From an uncultured Lachnospiraceae bacterium (lineage in GTDB: Bacteria; Bacillota; Clostridia; Lachnospirales; Lachnospiraceae), in NCBI GenBank assembly GCA_902800325.1, contig CADCDW010000001.1, positions 1 to 64,000 of the forward strand: a DNA stretch of 64,000 nucleotides, written 5' to 3'. Shown piece after piece: positions 25,256 to 32,394 of this stretch (position 1 is the first letter of the stretch; every line of letters begins with the position of its first letter). The notes beneath the pieces were generated by a model. The model had not been told where the DNA came from, made no database searches, and worked only from the letters and a program-made list of their open reading frames with translations. The translations under genes were made by a program, and so were the position numbers.

Positions 25256-26066
25256 AGCTTTTCTCCTTACAGATTTCATAAGTCATCTTTAACGCCCTAT
25301 AATTTGCTTTAACATCATGCACCCTGAAAAATGTACAGCCTTTCATAAGTCCGATAACCGAGGTTGCCATAGTACCCTCCTCGCGTTCTTCTACGGGTAG
25401 ATTAAGCGTGTTTCCGATCATGGATTTTCTTGAGGTACCCAGTAAAACCGGATAACCCATCTCCACGATACGATCAAGGTTATTCATAACAATCAGATTT
25501 TCTTCAGTAGTCTTTGCAAATCCGATGCCCGGATCGAGCATAATCTTATCTTCAGAAATGCCTGCATTTTTTGCGATATTAAGCATATTATTTAAATCTG
25601 AAATTATATCCTCTATAAGACTGCTGTATACAGCATCTTTTCTATTGTGCATAAGGCACACGGAAGCATTATGTCTTGCTATGGTTTCTGCCATCATATC
25701 ATCATAGGTCATGCCCCATATATCATTTACCAACTCCGCACCTGCAAGAAGCGCCGCCTCTGCCACCTCATGCTTGTAGGTATCTATAGACACAGGAATA
25801 TTGAAATTTTCTTTGATTGCCTCTATCACAAAGCAGGTTCTTTCTATCTCTTCCTGCACCGAAATCCGAGTGTGTCCCGGTCTTGTGGATTCACCGCCTA
25901 CATCTATTATATCCGCACCTTCATCTATCATTTTTTTTGTATGCTTTATAGCCTTATCTATATCGGTATAGCTTCCGCCATCCGAAAATGAATCGGGAGT
26001 AACATTGAGAATTCCCATGATATATGGTCTTTTATTATTTTCAAAATATCTTTGTCCGATTATCAT
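25248..26066 (-). CDS. folP: Dihydropteroate synthase
   Basis: 272 residues with the DHPS signatures MGILNVTPDSFSDGG (about 17-31), DIIDVGGESTRPG, LVNDIWG, DPGIGFAKT and LLGTSRKSMIG. It condenses the FolK product with p-aminobenzoate and is the sulfonamide target. It lies between the HD-protein gene and folBK, overlapping folBK by 8 bp. Confidence 0.95.
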   Translation of the reverse strand: MIIGQRYFENNKRPYIMGILNVTPDSFSDGGSYTDIDKAIKHTKKMIDEGADIIDVGGESTRPGHTRISVQEEIERTCFVIEAIKENFNIPVSIDTYKHEVAEAALLAGAELVNDIWGMTYDDMMAETIARHNASVCLMHNRKDAVYSSLIEDIISDLNNMLNIAKNAGISEDKIMLDPGIGFAKTTEENLIVMNNLDRIVEMGYPVLLGTSRKSMIGNTLNLPVEEREEGTMATSVIGLMKGCTFFRVHDVKANYRALKMTYEICKEKSFG

Positions 26067-26153
26067 ATTACTATTTATCCTCCATTTTGCTACTTTGTTG
26101 TAAATGACTAAACCTATTTTTTATATATTCGCATAATCAATAATGTTATTATA

Positions 26154-26639
26154 CTATACGATTATTGTCTGATTTTTCTTTTCTTCGTCCCAGTAACATT
26201 CATTATACATTTTACATTCAAAACAATTTCTCGAAAGCTTATCTGCTTTATATAAAATGTACTTAAGTTCTCTTCTGCTTGTATCCTTGGAAAGCTTCTT
26301 ATGATTTGAAATAGCAGAAGTTATATCATATATTTCCTCTTCTGAAAAATCACATGCCTTTAATATATCAAAAGCAAGTACACTTCCTGCCTCATGGTGA
26401 GGTATACCCTCCTCATACTCCCTGCATCTGCCTATATCATGAAGAAGTGCCATCGCATATATACATTCTTTGTCATAACCAAGTTCATTTTCAAGATTTA
26501 TAATATATGCAATTCTTGCGACAGCAAGTGAGTGCTCCGTATCATGCAGGCAAAACAAACGATTTTCTTCCGCTCTTTCTATACCGGCCATACACTGGTT
26601 ATATATATTATTGTTAAGTATTTTTTCAATCCTTTCCAT
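26154..26639 (-). CDS. HD-domain hydrolase within the folate operon
   Basis: 161 residues from ATG 26639 (AAGGAG 6 nt upstream). The metal-binding HD pattern is H in HDTEHSLAVARIAYI, HD in MALLHDIGRC, and H in PHHEAGSVLAFDIL. It ends with an acidic/cysteine segment NCFECKMYNECYWDEE holding three cysteines. The substrate is unknown. It sits between folC and folP, in a window with no folE and no pterin-triphosphate pyrophosphatase, so a pterin-nucleotide phosphohydrolase role is possible but unproven. Confidence 0.82.
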   Translation of the reverse strand: MERIEKILNNNIYNQCMAGIERAEENRLFCLHDTEHSLAVARIAYIINLENELGYDKECIYAMALLHDIGRCREYEEGIPHHEAGSVLAFDILKACDFSEEEIYDITSAISNHKKLSKDTSRRELKYILYKADKLSRNCFECKMYNECYWDEEKKNQTIIV

Positions 26640-26706
26640 AACCTTCTCCTTAATGATTAAACGCACAAACATCTTAATTTATATTACAATCAAAAATCAT
26701 GTTTAA

Positions 26707-27987
26707 TTACAATTCTAAGTAATCAAATTTCATATTTAGATAATCAGCTATAAATGACAAAGATCCACAAACCAAAATCATACATTCCTGCTTTAAGTTC
26801 TCAGCATATGCAAATGCCTTTTCACAAGCCTCTTTGGCATTGTCCGCAGTATCGGTAACTATGCCCTTTTTATTGATAAGCTCTGACAGGATGCTCTTAT
26901 CAAGCCCTCTTGGTGTATCTGGGGTAATAGTTATAGCGTATTCCATAGTATTACACAAAATATCAACCATTTTTTGATATTCCTTATCCTTCAATACTCC
27001 TATTATATAAATAATTCGTTTATTTGTAAAATACTTATTTATATTGTTTTTTAGTGTTGTCCATGCAGCCTCGTTATGCGCTCCATCTACATACATAAGA
27101 GGGCTGTCGCAAACCTTTGTAAGCCTTCCTTTCCATACCGTTTTGGAAAGACCGTTTTTAATGTATTCTTCCTTTATATTAAGTTCTTTTAACACTTCTA
27201 TCGCTGTAGCAGCATTTATTATCTGATGTTCCCCCAAAAGCTTTATACTATAACCTGTTTCTTTATAATTAAAGCATATACCGTTTTCATCCTCTGAAAC
27301 TACTTTAATATCCTCCTCATTTACTTCAATATAATTTACATTTTTTTCTGAACATGTTTTTTTCAAGACGTTTCCGGCACTTCTTTTTTGAGGTGCGGAT
27401 ATACAGACAGTGCCATTTTTAATTATACCTGATTTACTTTTTGTAATTTCAGAAATTGTATTACCTAAAAATTGCATATGATCCATACTTATCTGGGCAA
27501 ATACCGAAACCACCGGAGCAGGAATTACATTTGTGGCATCAAGAGTACCGCCCATACCGCACTCTATAAGCATATAATCACATTTTTCTTTTGCAAAATA
27601 AAGATATGCTATAACAGTTTCTATCTCAAATGCTGTCGGGCTGTTAAAACCGTCTTTTTTCATTTCAGATATTTTAACAGATACGATATCCAAAAGACTC
27701 GTAAATGTATCCTCACTCATATATCGTTTATTAATCTGAAATCTTTCAAGATATGTAAAAATGGTCGGTGAAATATATCTTCCGATTTTATATCCTGCTT
27801 CTATAAGTGCACTCTCAACAAAAGCAAAAATGGAGCCTTTACCATTGGTTCCTGCTATATGTAAAGCTTTACATTTTTTTTCAGGATTTCCAAGTCTTTT
27901 TAAAAGCTCCTTAATACTATCTAAGCCCGGCACAATGCCGAGCTTATTCTTTTCTTCTATATATTGCAATGCTTCTGTATAATTCAT
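26707..27987 (-). CDS. folC: Folylpolyglutamate / dihydrofolate synthase
   Basis: 426 residues. The Mur-ligase fold shows P-loop HIAGTNGKGSIFAFVESAL, YISPTIFTYLERFQIN, LIECGMGGTLDATN and ISMDHMQFLG, and the C-domain has YVDGAHNEAAW. It adds glutamate to dihydropteroate/folate. Its ATG overlaps the upstream deacetylase stop by one base (TGATG). Next downstream is the HD protein gene. Confidence 0.93.
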   Translation of the reverse strand: MNYTEALQYIEEKNKLGIVPGLDSIKELLKRLGNPEKKCKALHIAGTNGKGSIFAFVESALIEAGYKIGRYISPTIFTYLERFQINKRYMSEDTFTSLLDIVSVKISEMKKDGFNSPTAFEIETVIAYLYFAKEKCDYMLIECGMGGTLDATNVIPAPVVSVFAQISMDHMQFLGNTISEITKSKSGIIKNGTVCISAPQKRSAGNVLKKTCSEKNVNYIEVNEEDIKVVSEDENGICFNYKETGYSIKLLGEHQIINAATAIEVLKELNIKEEYIKNGLSKTVWKGRLTKVCDSPLMYVDGAHNEAAWTTLKNNINKYFTNKRIIYIIGVLKDKEYQKMVDILCNTMEYAITITPDTPRGLDKSILSELINKKGIVTDTADNAKEACEKAFAYAENLKQECMILVCGSLSFIADYLNMKFDYLEL

Positions 27988-29102
27988 CAGTCTTCTCCAA
28001 TCAGTTCCGGATCATACTCCACGTGCTGAATCAAAGGAGTATTTTCATCTATAGGACAGATTTCATAACCCTCTGCTTTAAGCGTATCTATCAAGTCCTG
28101 AAGTGCCTCAACCATAGAATGTCTGTCAGACAAATCATGCATAAGTACAACTGAATCACCTTCATTACTTCTGACATATCTTAAAATATTGGACTCAAGT
28201 TCCTCTGCCGAATGGTATCCGCCGTCAGCATCACCACTAAGAGCGTTCCAGTCAAAATATACTATACCCTTTTCATCAAGATACTTCATACACAGTTGCA
28301 TATCTACACTGGACACGTGGTTAGAACTTCCTCCCGGGAATCTGTAATATTTACAATCGTATCCTGTTAAATCATACAGGAAATCATGTATATCATCAAT
28401 ATCTTTTTTAAAGGAATCCTCGTCCGCATAAATTTCATTATAAATGTGTGTATATGAATGCATAGCAAGGGTATGTCCGTCATCAACTATCCTCTGATAT
28501 GCAGGCCAAAGATCTTCATTGTCATAGTGAACAACAAAAAATGTAGCTTTAACGCCGTTGGCCTCAAGTATATCAAGGATTTCATCCGTATAAATACTTG
28601 GACCGTCATCAAATGTAAGATAGACTTTTTTTCCATTTAGCTGCTGTTTTTGAGCTTCTGATTTACTAATACGGTTTTCAGAAGATTCTTCATCCTTTGT
28701 TTCTATGTCTGCCGCTTCCGTATCACTGATATCAGTATCTACTTCATACGCATCTGTTTCACTTGCCTTAATAGCATATGCGGATGCCAATGCTTCGTTT
28801 TGATTTTGGTGCTTCTCAAGGCTGTCATAGGCTGTCAGATCATCATCATGCATATCTACAGTAGCTTCAAGAGATGCGGTTTCGGAAGATGCCTCTACTG
28901 CAGACTTAAGACCAAGTTCATCTATTTTTCTTTCTAAACTGCTAAGCTTAATCATAAGATATATACATAAAAGCACCGGTACTGCAAACATTATCACAAA
29001 TGCAGCCAAAAGTAATCTCTTTATTTTATCCACATTTTTTCTATTATATTTAGTTGTAGTTTCCTTTGAAGCTTTGTTATTTTTATTAATATTTTCGCTC
29101 AT
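27987..29102 (-). CDS. Membrane-anchored polysaccharide deacetylase (NodB domain)
   Basis: 371 residues. A cytosolic basic stretch and one membrane helix (about 30-50) precede a short coiled-coil and an acidic Ala/Glu/Thr-rich spacer (about 60-145). The NodB homology domain then shows VYLTFDDGPS with catalytic/metal Asp pair, metal ligands HSYTH, YYRFPGGSS and VVLMHD. It probably deacetylates N-acetyl sugars of peptidoglycan or another wall glycan outside the membrane. It heads the folC operon by a one-base overlap, an odd partnership for a wall enzyme. Confidence 0.88.
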   Translation of the reverse strand: MSENINKNNKASKETTTKYNRKNVDKIKRLLLAAFVIMFAVPVLLCIYLMIKLSSLERKIDELGLKSAVEASSETASLEATVDMHDDDLTAYDSLEKHQNQNEALASAYAIKASETDAYEVDTDISDTEAADIETKDEESSENRISKSEAQKQQLNGKKVYLTFDDGPSIYTDEILDILEANGVKATFFVVHYDNEDLWPAYQRIVDDGHTLAMHSYTHIYNEIYADEDSFKKDIDDIHDFLYDLTGYDCKYYRFPGGSSNHVSSVDMQLCMKYLDEKGIVYFDWNALSGDADGGYHSAEELESNILRYVRSNEGDSVVLMHDLSDRHSMVEALQDLIDTLKAEGYEICPIDENTPLIQHVEYDPELIGED

Positions 29103-29203
29103 AATTCCCTTTACAAACCTAAATATTGTGGCATAATCTTTACATGATACAAATTGCAGTTTCTTTAAGAATGGTTATTTTCTTAAAAAAGGCTGTAATT
29201 TTT

Positions 29204-29232
29204 ATTTTATTACGAAAATGTTACATAGTCAA
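29204..29232 (-). promoter_or_regulatory. Predicted promoter of the deacetylase-folate operon
   Basis: TTGACT (29227-29232, minus strand), 17-bp spacer, TAAAAT (29204-29209), about 100 bp upstream of the deacetylase start. A TTTAAGAA/TTCTTAAA hairpin at 29164-29187 lies in the leader. Confidence 0.6.
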
Positions 29233-29317
29233 GTCTTAAAAATTCTTTTTTCATTTAGTTTCCATTCTCTTTGTCTGCTTTATTTTCTATATTTATAAGT
29301 TTTTCTGTTGCATTTAT

Positions 29318-30481
29318 TTAAGATTCATTTTTAGCCACTTTATCTTTAGGGTTTTCAGTTATGTTATCACTTTTATTATCCGGTTTACTTTTTGCAGTAG
29401 TTTTCTTTTTTCTCGTAGTCTTAGTTACAGTGTTTTCCGAAACCTTTGTTTCGTTTTTATTTATTTCAGCCTTATTTGTTCCGGCTTTACCTGTTTTGTT
29501 TTTGTTTATTTCAGCTTTATTTGTTCCGGCTTTACCTGTTTCGGTTTTGTTTGTTTCATCTGTATTTTTTTTGGTTTTATTTGTTTCAGCTATATTTGTT
29601 TCCGTATTTTCTTTTTTTCTATTTACCACCTCAAGTGTCTGAACATATAAATCTCTATACCTTCTTCCCTCTTCCTGTACCTGTCTGGTCATATCACTGA
29701 GCTCGTTATATTGTCTTGTATAATTTTCTTCCAAAGCTTTTATTTCATCACAATGCTGCTTTTGAAGTTCTTCTTTTAGCTTTTCAATCTCAAGTTTAAA
29801 CTGTTCATTTTCCCTTTTCTTTTCTGATTCAAATTCCTTTTCCATATTGTCCTTATATTTGTTTTTTTCATCTTCAAAAAGCTTAACCTTTTTTTCAAAG
29901 TCTTCTTTTCTTTTATTCTCCTCCTTTTCGTCAACCAGGTATTCTCTTGAAAGGCTTATATCCTCCTGTCCATCGATATCAAGCCTATAATAATCGTATG
30001 GTCCATTTTCTTTTGACTGAATGATTAAATATACATCTTCATTAATTTTCTCCATTCTATAGCCTTTTATTTTTTCATCCTGTGAAAATATTGTTTTGGA
30101 TTTTCTGTCACCATTTGGTGCAATATACCTTATCTCATAACTATTTATACTTCCATTGTATATCTGATAACTTACATATATCTTTTCATTTATAACAAAT
30201 TGAGAAATACCTGCAACATCAAAAGCCTCACCTGTTCCGGATATAAGAACCAAACCGTCGTCACGACCGGCCTGTTTCCATTTAAGTTCATTTCCCGTAC
30301 TTATATAAGAAATATATAAATTATTTCTAAAGTATAAACAGTCTAAAAGTGATAGATAATCCCTTGCTATAACAGCACTTTGCATATTTCTTATATTGGT
30401 TATAAATAAAAGCATTACATTGTTTCCTTCGTCATATATAACTGCTTTACGTCCATCAGACAAAGAATGAATATATTCCAT
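29318..30481 (-). CDS. Coiled-coil protein with Asn/Lys/Thr repeat tail, unknown
   Basis: 387 residues, no family recognised. About 1-185 is strand-rich with repeated YISY/YVSYQIY segments, suggesting a small propeller-like or beta-sandwich domain. About 185-285 is a highly charged coiled coil (repeated EK/KE/EE). The tail from 290 is low-complexity: NKT/NKAE repeats including two tandem copies of the 15-residue unit TGKAGTNKAEINKN plus K or E, then TTRKKKTTAKSKP. No signal peptide or membrane helix. It is transcribed divergently from the gene at 30606. Confidence 0.7.
   Translation of the reverse strand: MEYIHSLSDGRKAVIYDEGNNVMLLFITNIRNMQSAVIARDYLSLLDCLYFRNNLYISYISTGNELKWKQAGRDDGLVLISGTGEAFDVAGISQFVINEKIYVSYQIYNGSINSYEIRYIAPNGDRKSKTIFSQDEKIKGYRMEKINEDVYLIIQSKENGPYDYYRLDIDGQEDISLSREYLVDEKEENKRKEDFEKKVKLFEDEKNKYKDNMEKEFESEKKRENEQFKLEIEKLKEELQKQHCDEIKALEENYTRQYNELSDMTRQVQEEGRRYRDLYVQTLEVVNRKKENTETNIAETNKTKKNTDETNKTETGKAGTNKAEINKNKTGKAGTNKAEINKNETKVSENTVTKTTRKKKTTAKSKPDNKSDNITENPKDKVAKNES
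29455..29550. repeat. Tandem 45-bp coding repeat
   Basis: Two near-identical 45-bp units encode TGKAGTNKAEINKN(K/E) in the tail of the coiled-coil protein. Flanking NKTE-type codons are degenerate versions of the same unit. Copy number could vary between strains. Boundaries are approximate. Confidence 0.6.
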
Positions 30482-30605
30482 ATATTCTCCAAAATATTTT
30501 TTATATATCTATATTCATATTTTTTTGTAATATGATTTATTTTTATTTAACCTGTAAAGTCATGCTGAATATAATAAATTAAGCATATAAGAAAGGAATA
30601 GTCCC

Positions 30606-31478
30606 ATGGCTAAAAATTGTAATTCCAATCAAAGAATAATGAATAATGATTTCGTAAATAACCAGGGCTCATGCTGTGGCGCTACAGATGTATGCTTAAA
30701 TCCACAATGCGGCGACCCAAGGCTTTTAAATCTTCTTGCGCCGGTTATATATGATGAAGTTGGTATAAATGTATGCCAGACAATTGAACTTCCGGAAGGC
30801 TTTCTTGCCGATTATCCAACAGCTTACTATGCAACCGCTGAGGTTATCGACATTTCACTTGAAGAGGCTGCAGGTGAAGATACAACCACCGTTACGCCAA
30901 TTGCAACAAGGCCAAACTGTTATAATGTAACTCTTACCAATTTAACAGTCGACTTTGCCATCAAGCTCTATGACTACAGCAAAAGACTTCTTGCTACGCT
31001 CTCACTTCCCGATATAGTATATCTTCCATCCGATGTAACCGCACCGGGATATGACAGTGAAACAAATCCTGAGTCAACCAGTTTTGATGTATTTGCACCT
31101 TACGGCATATCCTATACAGGTGGTGAAATAACTGAACCTTTGCTTAACGTAATTGGTTTTTCAGATACTAACAACACCGTAGCACAAGGTCTGAACCTTA
31201 TGGCACTTCCAAAGGTTCTTGACTTTGAAGCCACATCACCTGACATAACTATAGGTCTTACACTTATATGTAATTCCGTATACTTCAATGCATACAGAAT
31301 TCCTCATGACGGAAAAGCTGTTGCAACCAAAGGAAGCCTTGTTACCGATGATGATTCGATACGTATGGAATTCGTTGAAGGAAGCCTGCTTGATAGAAAT
31401 ATAAAACCACTGGAGCTTTGCAATCCGGGTGACGCCAAAAATCCAAATGCAAATGATAATATAAACAATTGCGAATAA
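30606..31478 (+). CDS. Cysteine-rich N-terminus protein, unknown
   Basis: 290 residues starting 9 nt after AAAGGA; one of only two complete plus-strand genes. The N-terminus is Asn/Cys-rich (CNSNQ..., GSCCGATDVCLNPQCGDPR, six cysteines within 40 residues), followed by LLNLLAPVIYDEVGINVCQTIELPE. The remainder looks like beta-strand-rich repeats. No signal peptide or membrane helix. I do not recognise the family; the cysteine cluster and strand-rich body would fit a cross-linked surface or coat-like protein, but that is only a guess. It ends just before the long hairpin at 31490. Confidence 0.75.
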   Translation: MAKNCNSNQRIMNNDFVNNQGSCCGATDVCLNPQCGDPRLLNLLAPVIYDEVGINVCQTIELPEGFLADYPTAYYATAEVIDISLEEAAGEDTTTVTPIATRPNCYNVTLTNLTVDFAIKLYDYSKRLLATLSLPDIVYLPSDVTAPGYDSETNPESTSFDVFAPYGISYTGGEITEPLLNVIGFSDTNNTVAQGLNLMALPKVLDFEATSPDITIGLTLICNSVYFNAYRIPHDGKAVATKGSLVTDDDSIRMEFVEGSLLDRNIKPLELCNPGDAKNPNANDNINNCE

Positions 31479-31489
31479 AAAAAGTAATA

Positions 31490-31588
31490 CCGGACCGTTT
31501 CTTACTGTTACATTTTATAATACACGCAAATCTCACTGACGCTCACGATTTGCTTTGTATCAAAATGTAACAGTAAGAAACGGTCCGG
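31490..31588. terminator. Long bidirectional hairpin between convergent genes
   Basis: Perfect 27-bp arms 31490-31516 and 31562-31588, beginning CCGGACCGTTTCTTACTG and ending with its complement. The inner GCAAATC/GATTTGC stem continues the fold around TCACTGACGCTCA. It sits between the stop at 31478 (plus) and the stop at 31601 (minus). At 99 nt it is much longer than a normal terminator and may be a palindromic repeat element used as one. Confidence 0.75.
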
Positions 31589-31600
31589 CATCATATATTT

Positions 31601-31891
31601 TTATTGATTGTGATTATGGTTATTGTCATCCGGCTCGTCTTCGTTGTCTGTTATCTCGTCCACACCGTCCTGCACACCATCAATGACATCCTTTGCGCCG
31701 TTTCCGACTCCGTCTACGATGTCATCGGCAGCATCCTTTGTGTCATCCATAAGATCATCATTGTCTCTTGCGCTTTCTGTTGTAGCCTCATCTCTTGTAG
31801 TTTCATCATTTCCGGCACCACATGCAGTAAGTGAAACCGAAAGCAATACCAAAGATAAGGTTGTTAATACTATTTTCTTTATATTTTTCAT
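31601..31891 (-). CDS. Small acidic lipoprotein
   Basis: 96 residues from ATG 31891 (GAGGAG 8 nt upstream). The signal peptide ends with lipobox LTAC, so Cys24 would be lipidated. The mature part is very acidic and holds an amphipathic helical repeat (DDIVDGVGNGAKDVIDGVQ) before an Asn/His tail. Function unknown; likely anchored outside the membrane. Confidence 0.75.
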   Translation of the reverse strand: MKNIKKIVLTTLSLVLLSVSLTACGAGNDETTRDEATTESARDNDDLMDDTKDAADDIVDGVGNGAKDVIDGVQDGVDEITDNEDEPDDNNHNHNQ

Positions 31892-32017
31892 ATCATACAC
31901 TCCTCACAATATTTGAAATAACATAAATAGTATGAACCTTATCTTTTATTTTATTTATAAATATTAAAAATGTAATATATTAACAATTGAATTTATAATT
32001 ATTTCATATCAACAATC

Positions 32018-32170
32018 TCAACATATGAAATTTACATAATTTTCAGTCATTCCACCCTTAAAATCGTTAAGTTCTTCTGTCATATACAAAATCTCATTAG
32101 CAGATAAATCTTTTTTAGCGCAAAGCAAACCCATATCAGAAACATAAATCTCAAATGCATCTATATCAAT
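32018..32170 (-). pseudogene. Remnant of an AAA ATPase with DUF4143 domain
   Basis: A frame with no start and 50 sense codons ending TGA at 32018-32020. The peptide reads AFEIYVSDMGLLCAKKDL, then GGMTENYVNFIC at the stop. This resembles the DUF4143 region (LYLSDxGLL ... GxxxENYV) of AAA_14 ATPases, normally ~400 residues. The upstream part is missing and the frame abuts a half copy of the palindromic repeat at exactly 32170/32171; the C-terminal ~100 residues are also missing. Confidence 0.6.
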
Positions 32171-32242
32171 AGTGAGGGCAACGAAGCAGATGTCAATTTA
32201 GACAAGTTATATAGTCGATTTATTTGGAAACGGATGCACTAG
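32171..32242. repeat. Half copy of the palindromic repeat
   Basis: 72 bp matching 5672-5743 with three mismatches, ending ACGGATGCACTAG. The other half of the palindrome is absent; its place is taken by the DUF4143 remnant. Confidence 0.8.
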
Positions 32243-32394
32243 TGTTTGTAGTAAAATTGCAAGATATATTCATGTGAAAATCAATGGATTTTTCAGAATT
32301 ATTTACATATTTTTACATGAGTCTGTATACATTCTTACAACAAGCATTATTTCACACTAATTATTAAGATGTTTAAAAGTATTATAATTTTAAG

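Larger units (their letters stand above)
31892..32394. other. 503-bp gap with gene remnant and half repeat
   Basis: No intact gene. It contains the lipoprotein promoter region, a 51-codon remnant of an ATPase gene (32018-32170), a half copy of the palindromic repeat (32171-32242), and about 150 bp of AT-rich DNA with a weak CATGTGAAAA/TTTTTACATG hairpin (32272-32320) downstream of the 882-residue fusion gene. Confidence 0.6.

Noticed and set aside
29361..29700. Overlapping plus-strand frames with hydrophobic Leu/Phe-rich repeats opposite the coiled-coil gene
   Set aside because: They are the antisense image of Lys/Asn/Thr repeats; no ribosome site or conserved feature.
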